Source: Saksenaea vasiformis B4078
Lineage: Eukaryota; Mucoromycota; Mucoromycetes; Mucorales; Saksenaeaceae
Reading direction: 5' to 3'
Length of the DNA stretch: 64,000 bases
Assembly: GCA_000697055.1 (NCBI GenBank)
Contig: JNDT01002392.1
Location: forward strand, 310,001-374,000
This document shows, piece by piece, positions 24,327 through 36,700 of this stretch. The translations under genes were made by a program, and so were the position numbers. The notes under the pieces are model-generated. The model had not been told where the DNA came from, ran no database searches, and was given only the letters and a program-made list of their open reading frames with translations. Each line of letters begins with the position of its first letter. Position 1 is the first letter of the stretch.

Positions 24327-26171
24327 CTACGGATTAGTTAATGCGCCTACGCGCTGGACCAGCTCTGTCATTCTAACGTCGATGACGTTGATATTCTTAT
24401 TAATCGATTCTTCATTCTCTTTTAAGCTCTTGTTTAACTGAAATATAGACAATGAATGAGTTGATCAGTAACGGTATCCAAACGCTTACCAAATCGCAGG
24501 TGTTAATAAGACTTTTGAGCTCGTCTGTCATTCGACTCTGTTCCTCTGAAATGACTTTGACAGAACGACCAAACGTGGCTGCTTCCGTATGTAAACCTTG
24601 CAATGCCTTGAGTCGAGTCAACAACGCTGGTGTTAAGTTCAGCAAAGGATCGATTTTTTCCATCGTTGCAAACAGATGGTTAACCTAATTTATCATGTTC
24701 AATTTCTTTCCATGTTGTGCTCTGCTGTACCTTTTCTTCGGCATCATTTGACAGCCCTCCACCTTCCTGGTTCTGACTATCAGCAGCTCCTGCTGCAGGC
24801 TGCGAGCCTCCAGGCAAAACACCAGGTGGACCGGACATAGAGAACGCAAGCGAACTTGATGCATCTTTGCGTCCTGATTTCAACTCGCTGAGTCGGTCCA
24901 GCTCACCATTCAGCACCTTGAGTCTTCTACCCACCGTTTCCAACTGCCTTGGTTGAGCAAGAACAGTTATCTGCTGCTCCAGCTTAGATATCACGTTAAT
25001 AAGCGACGTCGATGCAACGTTGGGAGGCTATAGTATGATTAGAAATAGTATATAGTATATGCGGGTAGGAATGTACCATATCATCTAAGCCTTGACCTGC
25101 AGCAGATCCTACAAGACTTTCCAGTTTTGCAATGCGCTCGTCAATATCGGCAATTGAGCTTTGTTTTTGAAGTTTTGCCACTTCTGGGGTATAGTAGAGT
25201 TCGTAAGTAACCACCTATAAAGAACAAGATTAACACAATTTGCCAACTCGTTATTTTCCATACATTGCCCTTATTATTCTTATCAACCACAACTGTATCC
25301 TCTTGCTCAGCATCTTTTGCTTCTGTTGGTGCGCTTTTGTATGCCTCCAGTTGCTTAATCAGATTCTTAGCTTCATCGATGCGTTTGCCATAAGTACTGC
25401 CATCATTAACTTCCATGTTGCCGAATTGCTGGTTTAATCTGGATAGATCAGATTGCAGGTACGATATCTGAGACAATAGTTGCTTCTGGGATATATGCGT
25501 CTCCTCAGATTCGGGAGTGGTATTTTCCTATGCAAAAGGGTTCGCTTAGTTCCCGAGCGATCCTTAACGAAATTACGCCTATTACATCCGTCTTTGATAT
25601 TTCATCATTCAACTCTTGCACTTCAAACATTAGACGGCGTAGTTTCTGTAGTGGGGTTTCCTGTAACACCAGCTCTTTAGGAAGCAGCTCGTATTCGTCT
25701 GTTTCGATAGCAGGCGGTCGACGGACATAAGTACGATACATGGCTTTCTTCCTTCGTGTGAGTCTCTCGGAAAAGTCTACCTGTACCATTTAGCAATTCA
25801 ATTCACTAAACGACATGTATCAAACAACCTGTGTCGTTGGCGTCCACTACGCTATCTTGAAATTTGGCACTTGCATCCTTCACGGACAAGCGAGTTCGTA
25901 CTACATTCTCGTCATCATCATCGCTGGACTGAAATCAACGATCGTTATCAGCAAATTTCGGCAACATCTTATTGGCTATAGATGGAGACTCGCACCTGAT
26001 CTTCGAATACAGTATGCTGTGGTGTATCGGTGACGTCTGGTGTTTCATAGACATCTGGTTGGTCATCCTGCATACAATAACATCTGCATGAGTTCAATAA
26101 ATCTCAGGACAATCAGATATTTAAATTGCATTGCATACAATATCTGGCAGGGCAGAATATTTGGAAGTCAT
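24327..26171 (-). CDS. DCTN2: Dynamitin, dynactin subunit 2
   Basis: Dynamitin (p50; Jnm1 in yeast) links the dynactin shoulder to its filament and is needed for dynein cargo transport. The start at 26171 reads MTSKYSALPDI, then, after an intron, DDQPDVYETPDV, the conserved opening in which a short peptide occurs before YETPDV. Exon by exon follow DFSERLTRRKKAMYRTYVRR, ETDEYELLPKELVLQETPLQ, KLRRLMFEVQELNDEI and a series of coiled-coil exons. These include LLSQISYLQSDLSRLNQQFG, DIDERIAKLESLVGS, ISKLEQQITVLAQPRQLETV, and the tail AATFGRSVKVISEEQSRM. The protein ends MTELVQRVGALTNP at 24329-24327. A Gly/Pro/Ala-rich insert (SGPPGVLPGGSQPAAGAAD) sits between coils. About nine introns, 45-70 nt each. 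Domain content and order match the dynamitin family throughout. Confidence 0.92.
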
Positions 26172-26998
26172 CTTCAGTAGAAAGTACAACCACGCAAGAC
26201 GTGTGCGCACATATGTGTCGCCCTTGGTGTTCCTCCGATATGTGACTGGCAGGCAATTACTGATCGAAATGAGTCGTTTTCCAGTTCCTGGAATCACTTC
26301 CCTAGAGGAAAAGCACAGTTTCAGTTCTGTCTAATAGCAAACCTATGTTTAGCTTTACAATGTAAATAGCAGTAACTTAATGTTAATACACGATATCTGC
26401 CTTCGACATTGTCACTTTTGCCTTCGTCACTCAACGTTGCGCCAGTGCTGTCCTTTTCGTATCCAAATCTACTCTCTTGACCTCTTCTTACACACTCCTA
26501 CAAATAGGACAACTATCCTCTGCCGACTTAGATACATAAATAGAAATGTACCGTTTATCGAAGAAAACGACCAAAACAATGGAGTCCAAGGCAACACAGT
26601 ACAACGTTTCTGACAGACTTACTTACGAAACCCGTCTTCTTCTGTCACATTTGCTATTAGTCTTTGCCTCGTGACTTTAAACTCTTGCATTTGATATTCG
26701 CCTACTACTCCTTGGATTAACGCGAAACAAGCTGCTTCTCAGCACAAAGACGTATCACTTTCCAGCGCAACAGTTTACTCGACTTGAACGTAACGTAACA
26801 TTTATTTGATGCAAAGGCTCATTCCAAATCTCAAGCATATTTTTAAATAATCGCATCGTTAGGCGAAAATAAGAATACAGCCATGCATTCGCACCATCTT
26901 CTCTTCCTCCATTCTCCCATATTTCTCTAGTTCCCTTCCGAGCAGGCGTTGAGGTTTCGATGTTTATAATGTACATAAGATGCCGTTGTGGTAAAAAA
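26172..26998. other. Intergenic with family A fragment
   Basis: About 26700-26835 matches the tail block of repeat family A (CTTGGATTAACGCGAAAC, GACGTATCACTTTCCAGCGC, TTGATGCAAA, ATTCCAAATC), clearly similar to 56725-56830. Otherwise it is the upstream region of dynamitin and the 3' flank of RPA12, with no gene. Confidence 0.6.
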
Positions 26999-27537
26999 TT
27001 ACGAATTGATTGAGTACTTGTACCTAAGAAGAGAGATGACGCGTATCGCATTAGCAAATATTGCATAAACGACAGAGACATACCCGCATTTTTTACAATT
27101 GTAAAATACAGTTTGACCTTCATCAGCAGAACGCAACTGCATAGTATGATAGGCCATCTCATCGTTGCCACACTGTGGACATTTTTCTTTAATCTAAAAC
27201 ATTTTGTCAGAATACGTATATGAACCAGGTAAGGAGACTTACCATGGCTTCAGCCTCCTTCTGCCTGCTCTGCTGGACAAGGTGACGTTTTGCTTTCAAA
27301 GGGGATTGGAACGCGCGTTCGGAGGACGTTGTTACTACCTTGGTGGCCTCATCGCCTTGCTTCAAGATTAAGTTTGCTTATTCGTTACGGTGGTAAAATT
27401 GTTATACCTGCCGTTTTGTAGGCGTGACTACACTGGTTGCAAATCAAGATATCGTCATCACCACTGGCCATGTCCAAAAGATTGCCACATTCTGGACAAA
27501 ATATCAGCGAGCCGATGATGTTTGATGTGTCGGTCAT
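26999..27537 (-). CDS. RPA12: RNA polymerase I subunit Rpa12 (A12.2)
   Basis: TFIIS-like zinc-ribbon subunit of RNA polymerase I, required for RNA cleavage and termination. The start at 27537 gives MTDTSNIIGSLIFCPECGNL; a further upstream ATG is possible but the family begins near this Met. N-terminal ribbon: CPECG...CNQCSHAY. Linker: DEATKVVTTSSERAFQSPLK and QKEAEAM. C-terminal ribbon: CPQCGNDEMAYHTMQLRSAD, with the acidic Asp-Glu hairpin (RSADEGQT) that enters the active site, then FYNCKKCG and, after a 60-nt intron, YKYSINS stop (27001-26999). Spliced length is about 125 residues, the same as the yeast protein. All eight zinc-binding cysteines are present. Three introns. Confidence 0.93.
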
Positions 27538-27593
27538 AATGGATGCGAGTTTTAAAGACAAGCACAACCTGAAAAGGATTTTGCGCTTCGAGC

Positions 27594-27740
27594 CATAACG
27601 AAGTCACGACGGTCTGTCATTTCCACGTGGCTTGTGGGGACCCTCTGGTGCACCACATTCAGTGGCAGGCTTAACATTCATGTCTGTGGTTCGGGCTTGG
27701 GAATTAAATATTGGATTTTGAATAAGCATTCAGGTCAAAT
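27594..27740. repeat. Short repeat family C, copy 2
   Basis: Counterpart of 14265-14440, sharing AAGTCACG, CATTTCCA and GGTGCACCACA. It starts about 57 bp upstream of the RPA12 start codon. Confidence 0.55.
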
Positions 27741-29135
27741 AAATACCCTCATACGTTTAAGTGAGGTAACTTTTCGTTGGTAAGCACCAAACGTGTGCTG
27801 AAAAGAAAACAAGTGAATGCAGATAATATATCGACTATGGCAGAAAACCATCTTATTTACGAATTTCTTGCCGCGAAGTTCCAACCAGATCGTCCGTGCC
27901 GTCGAGCACGCTGTCATCAGCCTTCTGGAACAAATCGCATGAACTTTCAGGTTGGGTTGGAGTATGTTTTCTCGGTTTGCACTTGAAACTAGTCGCATTA
28001 TGGCGGCTGAACTCGAAGCGCTTCTGCCGTCTTGGCCTGAAATCACATTGACCTCTGTGAAATAATCTTGCAAAGAAGACAAGAATTCACCTTACAGTAA
28101 TTTTTTGTTCACGACCATTTCGGTCCAAGATTATTCCGCATTCGAATCGGTAGAACAGGCTCAATAGCTTCTTTGGCTGTTGCACGCCGTATCTGCGCGG
28201 GTAGAAAAGTGAGGCGCACCTTTCCTGAAAAAAATATCGATTCCGAGCTACTTGACGACATCACAAAGACATAGTTTCCTTTTCTTACGAGGTGAATGAG
28301 GAGATAAATATCGTCTCATAGACTACGCGAAGGATTTGCCGAGGAGGTTCAAAAGGGACATACGTATATTGATTCTCCGGACCACATTCCTCCGACAGAC
28401 GTTCGTCTCGGTGCCAACAGGGTTCTCGCACGCACGCTCGCAGCTAATCATACTATTTCTTCCTGACAAGCATCCGGCAGCGATTATGACTCGCAGTTGA
28501 CCCCCCTCCTCACGATTCATTGATTCTTTGCTGACTGCTTTCGACCCACCGCGGATATCGATCCGGTTTATGGTCGTTGACGATCCAAGAGAACGATGCT
28601 ATTCGGTATCTGGCCACCCCTAAGCACGTTCGCCCTATTGCAATCTCAGACGGAGGAGGCCGTTGAGAGAGATGAGAAAGACGAAAAGGTAGAGAGCGTA
28701 AAAGCAGACGAAACTTGGAAGATACGATACCACGTTCGACCCATTTGTTGGATGGCTGATGTAGAAAGCTAGCTTATGAAGGGATAACTCAGTAAAAATG
28801 TCGATCCAGTTGTTAGAGTGCGAGTAGGCAGTTGAATGACCGAAGATGTAAGGGATGATATCCTTGAGTTTTCAGATGATGGATCACATGCCTAGGTCCA
28901 AGGCAGGAACAGGTACACCGGCTTTGTTCGTTTCTGTTCACTGATAAGCGGAGGATCAGAGCAATGCCGACTCGCTGAGGTCGCTCCCCTATTGGCAGGC
29001 TCGCCCTCGCGCGCGCTTTGTTCGTCGGCCCTTTTTTTTACGGCTTCGTCGAAGTTAACGTAATGTAACGGGTCGCCGAGGTCACGTATGCCGTAGCGAC
29101 GTCGAACGTAGACTGAAAAGCTCGAGTGAAAAATC
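27741..29135. other. Gene-poor stretch with decayed coding remnants
   Basis: GC content rises locally between about 28330 and 29100. On the plus strand, 28310-28468 reads through SHRLREGFAEEVQKGHTY, PPTDVRLGANRVLARTL and NHTISS to a stop. On the minus strand, 28320-28105 allows a possible two-exon reading with a GTAAGA...TTTTTCAG intron ending IRMRNNLGPKWS. Neither is a convincing gene. I read the area as an old transposable-element or pseudogene remnant. Confidence 0.4.
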
Positions 29136-29650
29136 TCTATTGTTTATTGAACAACCTTTTACGTCACTCTAAATAAACTATGCGTCCATGAAGAACGCAG
29201 ATCGCGATAATACTTGCTTACCTGGTGGTGACCAAGGGGTGATACCACAGCCGGGACGGTTCGGGACAGAGGTCATGCAGGCTAAACGGCGGATAAAAAA
29301 CATGAATAGTTGTGTATGTTTATAAATTGACATCCTTACCGGGGATGTTAAGGAGGACAGAGCCAAAGAAAAAAAAGAAATTCGTGCGTTCCTTTAAATG
29401 TGGATCATTTTGGGTGGGACCTGTCTTTATCGTGAGACATTTTTTACTGCTTCCGATAGGATCGTGGGAAATCCATCACTGAAGCGACTTAATGCAAGGC
29501 TCTAGTTACACAGGAGCAAACTATGCTTTAGATTAATGCAAACACGCGTCACTTTCCAATGTGAAAATTATCCGGCTCGAACGTCTCGTACTATTTATCT
29601 GACGCAAACGTTGGTTCCAAATCCAATAAATCCTGCTAACTTGGTAGTCC
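29136..29650 (+). repeat. Dispersed repeat family A, copy at 29.1 kb
   Basis: Head TTGTTTATTGAACAACCTTT then CGTCACTCTAAATAAACTAT. It has an internal deletion relative to the 56-kb copy and then jumps to GATAATACTTGCTTACCTGG and GGTTCGGGACAGAGGTCATG. TTGACATCCTTACCGGGGAT, GAGCCAAAGAAAAAA, CGTGAGACATTTTTTACTGC and TTGGTTCCAAATCCAAT follow. One of the better preserved copies. Confidence 0.8.
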
Positions 29651-31379
29651 GTTTACACGAGACTATGGAATACAATCAGTAGTTAATTCACAGATTTAAT
29701 TTTGTGCTGTGGTTTTGGGTGACATAGCCGCTACAGTGTCGCCCAAACTTCACTCTGTTCAGACTTGTGTATACTAGTTCTATGGTACAGGTAGTGAGGT
29801 TTAAGCGGAAGCATAAAAGTCGCTTGTATAATCTCTAAAGACGTTGAATGTATGTGGAATCTGGAGCAAGTGAAGATCATAGTTTGATGAAGTATTTGTA
29901 CCGAACCAGCTGGTTGCCATGATGATAAGAGACAGAAATTTTTTATAGTAATACACGAAGAATTGTATAGTTGTTATTATTAAGAATTGGTACCTGATCT
30001 TCTGAATATAAAAAGAGTTCATATTTTCGCTGGCATCACATAGACACCGTGTCGGATCCATATCCGAACTTCATGTGAGAATCCTTTAGGATCGCTACCT
30101 TAAATGACTGCTTTAGTTAATGTAACGAATTATGATCTGTTGCAGGGATATCGAAATACGGCAATGTACTATTTTATAGAAGATTACATACCATCACATA
30201 AGGGCTGTCTATCAAGAAATGAAAAAGGATCGCGCTATAGAAAAATGGAGTAGTTAACACAACCATTGGGCTTAAATTCCAGTTGATTAGTTATCGCAAG
30301 AACACGACAAATGTGCTTAAGGAGATATCGGATGACTTGAAGCACAAAGGATCAAGCTATCTATTAATTCGTACGAGGTGTGCCATTATGAATGATAAAT
30401 GGATAAAAGTGGTACAACGAGAAACAAATGATATACGGTGAGACTCCTGTTTATTCGGAAAGAGATAAAAAGGATAGGGAGCTACTTTCCCGCTACTACT
30501 AACTCTAGAAGTAAGTAAAATTCTTTCTTAACGGAGATTGTACATCTGAAATAATGCCAATTAGACAGTCAGAGAGACATAGCTTATCACGGTCCTCTTA
30601 TAACGAAGTACCATATGAGGTATAATCTCAAAAAGTTAATGATGTTCATGAACATGCACTGGTTTTGGGTAACTGGGGAGGCAAAGCCTACCCCATATGT
30701 CTTTTATTATTTATTCTTTGCCGCTCCTTGGCCTCTTCCTCTTGCCAGCACTGGATACACACCCGGTGTCCTTGTTGGAAACGCCTCCACTGGCTCTATT
30801 CATTGATAAATCGATAAGTATTTCAAATGTATAAACTCCATGGATTACCATCCAGAATTCATTCTTCGTCTTCCTGGTGTCGCACACGCGACAAATATCC
30901 TCCAGGGAGGAGGAGGGGGAGTTCGCCTCTTGCACGGCGAAGATTGTTACGAGCGCGTTTGGTCATATTGTATTGGTTCATATTGGTGTAATGATAGTAG
31001 ATGTAGTTCATGTTGGTATAATGATGGAAAATGTAAGTAAAAGCTTTACAAATTTATAACTTTCAGCTCGATCTGAAACTGCAAAGCTAACGTTAAAGTT
31101 TTGATGAAACGCCGTTCTTGTTCCGGAGATAGATATACGGCATCATATCCGGTGTAGTCACGGGACAGCGAAGCTGAAGACAGTCAATGGTATGTATATG
31201 AACAAAGTTGCGAGTGACAACATTCCAAAAAAAAAAGATTATACTGAGGCATACCGGGGCATAGTGGTACAAAAGTCTGTGGCATCAAAGTCAGGTAGAT
31301 GTTGGTGTCTGACCCTTTTTTAGGTTATCGATTTCCTTTTTACAGAAATACTGGATTTTGAGCACACATTTACGTCATC
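29651..31379. other. Intergenic, no gene recognised
   Basis: AT-rich, with only short frames. A 75-codon minus-strand frame (30711-30935) includes DICRVCDTRKTKNEF and ends KRKRPRSGKE. I cannot link it to a family. Confidence 0.45.
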
Positions 31380-32020
31380 CAAATATTACTTTGCGTCGAC
31401 ACTGCCTCAATCCTGCGGTGAGGAGCAGCGTATCTTTGCGCAGAGAATCAGGTACCTTTACTTCTGATCAAAGGTGTATTGCGGTGGTTCATTGTCATAG
31501 GGTCCCTAACACACCAATCGGAACGCGTAAAGTGAACGTATTTAAAGGGACGCATGAATTCCTTTTTCTTTCTTTGGCTCCATTTCCCACATCAAACGTC
31601 CCCGGCACGTACTGGCGTTGATTATACACACAGAAACTCATGTCTTGTTGATCGATTGTTTAGACCATTGGTCGTTAAACTTTGACACTGGCCACTCCAC
31701 GAAGTCATCCACCTCCTCTCCCACCCTCACTGAAATTGTGCGGGGTGTGGCACCCGCGAATGCGTGGGATTACCCTCGGGATAAGTAAAATAACATCCAA
31801 ACATTATTCCATTGGCTAACCATGAACAAATTTTCATGCTATCTATATGAATTTCACGTCCATCCAGGGGCCGCGTTGATGTAGGTAGTGTATGGACTTG
31901 TTGCCAACTTATGTGCTAACGAACGCATACTTGATTCTCTTTTTAGCGTAAAAGTGGCTCCTCATGGATGCAAAATTGATATAGATTAGCGTAAAAACTT
32001 GTTCAATAAACAATAGACTA
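31380..32020 (-). repeat. Dispersed repeat family A, reverse copy at 31.4-32.0 kb
   Basis: Read on the minus strand it begins at 32020 with TTGTTTATTGAACAAGTTTT then ACGCTAATCT. It runs through TTTGCATCCATGA, TTGGCAACAAGTCCA, TACATCAACGCGGCCC and TGATGT/TGGATGT TATTTTACTTA, to GGCTCC-type and CCTTTAAATACGT blocks near 31540. The left border is approximate. Confidence 0.7.
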
Positions 32021-32299
32021 TTTACGTCGACCGATTGCTGACCATATGATATCTACAAAAAAGTTCTATTGTCTACTCCAAAAAGGTTCTTCTCATTTTC
32101 TGATTACAGCTCTCCACGTTAGATCGCTTCTCCTTATCATATATCCAATACATGTGGATACTGTTCGAAAGCTTGGAACATCTCATCTCAATAGAAATTA
32201 CAGCAATTGTGTAAGGAAAGAGCTTTCCATTTGGGTTTTCAAGGAAACTATTTTTTGACACCCTGTTATCTTTTGAAAATCATGCTTCATAAAAAGTAG

Positions 32300-33050
32300 A
32301 AGCGATGTTTAGAAATTTTGTAAACACAGAATTTTCCTGTGGTGACACGGGACCCAACTTCGCACCGAAGCGGTGGGGGACGGTGGGGAGTGGTGGTCGG
32401 CTTCTCAGAGTGGCCGATTGTGGGACAGTCTGCAGAGGACTTGAAGGGATCCAGCGTCTGGCGATCTATCACAAAAAAATCAGTGACGTTGAGTATGACA
32501 ACGTTTACTCACTTAAGTGGTGAATGTAAGTTACACGCACGGCCAAGACGGTTCGGGACAGAGGTCATGCAGAATAAAGAATAGACATAAAATCATGGGT
32601 AATCCTGCACGTATATAAATTGGCGTCCTTACCGGGGATGTCTTTCTGGAAAACAGAGCCAAAAAATTTAAAAATGGTTCATCCGTGCCTTTAAATACGG
32701 ATCATTTTGGATGAAACCTGTTCTTACCTCGAGACATTTTTATTGCTCCCAGTTTAATACTGAAAAAACCACCACTGAAGCAACTTAATGCAAAAATAAT
32801 GTTCTTGCTTCAACGGAACATCTGCCTCACCTTGAGACATTTTTACTGCTTCCGGAAGAATACCGAAAAACCATCGCTGAAGCACTTTAATGCAAAACTG
32901 AGGTTATCCAGGCGCGAACTACTTCTTGGATTAATGCAAATGAACCACTTCTTCACATCACGACACATCACTCTCCAGCACTAAAATTATTTGGCTTGAA
33001 CGTCTCATAGTATTTATCTGACGCAAACGTGGATTCCAAATCCAGTATTT
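32300..33050 (+). repeat. Dispersed repeat family A, copy at 32.3 kb
   Basis: Lacks the head. It begins in the G-rich block (AAGCGGTGGGGGACGGTGGG), then GGTTCGGGACAGAGGTCATG, TATAAATTGGCGTCCTTACC, GGGGATGT, GAGCCAAAAA and CTCGAGACATTTTTATTGCT. The segment with GAGACATTTTTACTGCTTCC is present twice in tandem. It ends TGACGCAAACGTGGATTCCA, immediately before the nuclease relic at 33030. Confidence 0.75.
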
Positions 33051-33626
33051 TTTTCAGATATAGCAAGTTAAAGTCCAAAACCTATATCCGACGACAAAAA
33101 GGTCGAAGTGAGGTTGCAAAGAGATTATCCTTTGGTAGCGAGAAGTACGAGCAGCAGAGTAAGCAAAAGACACAGAAGCAGAGTAGTTCGAAATGGTTCC
33201 TCCTCCTCCGAACGATCAGGTTGAGGATAAGTGCAAGCCCGTCATTGTCACTTATGGGAATGAAGGGCTTTTGGATAGCACGAAGGGCAAAAGGGCTGTA
33301 TCTACCAAGGCAGTTTTAAAGGAACTACTACAACAGGCTAGGCGACGAAAGCTAGCCTGTACAAGTTATCCAAAAACGTATCGCTGATCTTGCACTGGAA
33401 AGTCTCCGACGCATGTTTTACTCATAGATGAATATCTTACGTCCCAGATCCGTCCAGCGTGTGAGACTCGAGACTTAACAAAAAGCAAGCAAAAAAAAAC
33501 GGCGTGTAAGGCCATAAAGGATCGACAATACATGCCGTGCTGACATGTCAGAGAAAATCAGGCACGGCCATGTTCTGGAATCGAAACAAAATGACTGCAA
33601 CGAATATATTGCACGTATTTCTTTAA
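33030..33626 (+). pseudogene. Relic of a TnpB/Fanzor-like transposon nuclease
   Basis: Pieces of the C-terminal half of a RuvC-type nuclease lie in order but in different frames. About 33056-33180 gives RYSKLKSKTYIRRQKGRSEV. 33193-33384 gives KPVIVTYGNEGLL, KGKRAVSTKAVLKELLQQA, then an in-frame TGA at 33385-33387. The same frame resumes with LLIDEYLTSQIRPACETRDL, resembling the DEY-TS-C-x2-C segment that precedes the zinc ribbon. A third frame at 33570-33626 gives FWNRNKMTATNILHVF, matching the WNRD-NAA-NI motif of the last RuvC block, with the catalytic Asp replaced by Asn. At least two frameshifts, one or more stops and the Asp loss make it inactive. No N-terminal half was found. It adjoins a family A repeat copy. 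Confidence 0.68.
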
Positions 33627-33746
33627 ATGAGAGATAATAATCAACGGCCTCCCGCGTTCCGTAGGCCAGAAAAACCTAGCAACATTCAGTTATAGAGTAA
33701 TATTCCTTACCTAGTTAATCTTAATTGTCTTCCCTGGTGCGAGATA

Positions 33747-36700
33747 ATGGAATCCCCGACCCGAATAGAATCTCTTACCTCATGTGATTTCGATTTCTAT
33801 ATGTGGACCCGAAAAGGATCCACCAAAACGAAACACCGAATCGTGCAGTCGCTTCACATGCCTAATCAGAACCTACGTTCAGCTGCCACTATTATCAACA
33901 TCGCGCAGACATCGTCTTTTCCAGATGGGCAAAACGAATCAGAGCAGCCATCGTTGCGCCGCGAACGGCCGTTGGCCTCTCCAAAAGTTGAAGAGATTCG
34001 CAACATGATCCGCCATATATTGCACAAACTTGGTAAACGAAAGCGTCCGCCAGCTGCCATGCTTCGTCTTGGAGAACAGGCGCGATCGATTGTAATCTCT
34101 GATCAGTTTGAGAACGAAGATTCCCTTGATTTGCTCTTCCAACTGCGAACCGCTCTTGTCCTTTGCCAACAGACGGGCTTAGGCGCACAAATCTTGATGC
34201 AATAGTAAGCAACTGAGAGTCGTTAACATTAGCATACTTACTGAGCCATTCAAGCGGACGAACACCTGTCCATTCGCCGACATCATCACGACCTAATTCG
34301 CCAACACGGTCATCGCATGCAGGGCCCTCACCTCTGTCATTCGAAACTGGTATCTCGAAGAAAGACACGCGATCGGAATTCGAGAAGATACTGTCTCTGC
34401 TTGACGATCTCGTTCTCAACGATTGTCGTTACAGATCAGCCAATCCGAAACCATCGCGCCCCCCGTACACAATGCAATCACTGGTAATAGATATAGCTAT
34501 CCTTCTTACTCGTTTTCGAGACGACTCCGCTGCGTTGTATGGCCTTGGTACAACGATGTTGGCCGCTTTCGAGTCCTTCAACGAGGAAGTAGTCGCTGCA
34601 AAGCTGCTGTCTTTCCATCTCGACGTATTGCTTCCGAAATTAATCAGATGCAAGGACGAACCTCTTCGGAACAATCGCACAACGTTACAACGACAGCATG
34701 AGACAGCGGATACATTTGAAGATGGTAACTAGATGCAGAATGCGCAATGCGATAATTGAACAAGCAATTAGACTCTCCAAGATCCCAACATCGCCATACA
34801 CAGAGTGTCACCCCCACTATCAACATTGAGACGCCAGCAGATGAGAAGGAATCGACAAACATCGGGCATGCCGGTCGATCGTCCCACCTCACTATCGACA
34901 CGCGAATGTCCGTAACACAATCATCACCAGTACCACAACGATCGCCTTCGGATAATCACTCACCTACCACCTTAAGTAGTACAAACTATCAGCAGCAAAC
35001 CTCAGCTTATCATACCTACTCATTATTTACACCTTTGCTATTCTTTATGATTCAGTACCTCAACCCATACCTTGCATCTTACCGAACAGGCATTCAGGAG
35101 GATTTAACGTTTACTATGTTACGCCAGACATGCTCCATCGCCAATTTTCATCGAGCACTGCGCTTTATGGCCGCGGAGAAGCCAGATTTATACCTTGACC
35201 TTCTCGAGGTGATCGCTCAGAGTATACCAGAAGTAAAATTCCGCGCCTGCCAAGTACTATTTCATTACTATGGCAATAGTCTCGGTCATGTAGCTATTGC
35301 CGAATCCTTGCCAAAGTTAGGACTTCTGGAAGAAACTGCGATTCTAGAGCAGAATAGAAGACGGCAGGAATACGAAGACGCGAGACAACGAGAACAGCAG
35401 CAAGCAGATCCCACGTTTTTGGAGTCAATGATAGGCAACAACATGGTCGGAATCAATCGGAAGTATCGCAATGGAACGCATCATCCATCGATGCATCAAC
35501 GCCAACTTAGCTCAACAGAGCCAGTGAACGAAGGATCTGTAGAAGATTACCATGTTTGGTACCCACATATGTTTAGTAAGCTCCCCGGTCTCCGAACAAA
35601 TGATCCAGGAAAGGGCGTGTCCTCCAGTAGCACCGACCCCACGGCCATCTATGATGGTATCGATACAGACGCACTTTGCAAAGAATGCTTTAAAGCTATC
35701 CATGGATACGGATTGCGATGCTATCAGTGCAAGTTGAGCGTACATTACAACTGCTTCAACCATCACTTGGCCAACAACAATATGGACGTGATATTATACG
35801 TAAAGGAAGGAGGCATTCAAAAAGTGATTAGTCCTCAGTTTTGTCGCGTACGTTACGATCCACGGACCAATGACGGACTACAAGGAGGGAACCAAGATCA
35901 GACAGCGGATGGGTCGGCGTCAGCTGTGTTTGGGCACCATTTTGAACCGGTTAATTTGTACACGCTTATGCTTTGCGCTGCTTGCGAGCTGCCATTATGG
36001 GGAATTTCACATCAAGGTTATAGTTGTACTACATGCAATAGATTTATACATCACGCTTGTTTTGCTACAATCAAAGAAGATGCCAAGACAAAGGGACAAT
36101 CTTCGCTGATCCGATGCTGTTCGTCCTACCAACCATTGCTCGAAAGTGCCATGAAGATCACCGACAAAGCACTTACTACATCTTTACAAACGTTTTACAG
36201 CGACCTTATCCCATTATCTAAATCTGACTTGGTGGGGCGTAGCTATGAAGAAGTAGGGACTATGTTGAATATCCTTCTTCTGCAAGAAAACATTTTATAC
36301 TGTGGTATTGCAGCGGGCTGCTTACTGACTGATAACGACACGAAAGATCCTCTAACTCAATCACAAGACTATGGCGATGGTTCAAGGCAACCTTGTCCCG
36401 CTCTCAGAAACGCGATCGATCAGTGCCTAGACCATCTTCAGTCTGGAGGGTGTCGAGGGTCGCCTTTTTTGAGTGAGTTCTACAGCTACAGACAACACAG
36501 CCTCGACGAGTACGTACTAAGCAAGGAGGATTATTTAAGTCACATCGCAGCTATGATGAAATCCATGATGGCTTCTCGTAGCGGTGCAATGGCTGGTACT
36601 GTTCTACAAACTGTTTCTGGGACAAAACGGTCCTCTTTTGGCGATTCTCGAGGATATCTGCAGGTCATTCCCAACCCATTTATGGAAGGATGGGATGATG

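Noticed and set aside
33029..33319. A 96-codon gene starting at 33029
   Set aside because: Only its middle resembles the nuclease relic; the frame leaves the homologous reading at about 33190, so it is part of a pseudogene.
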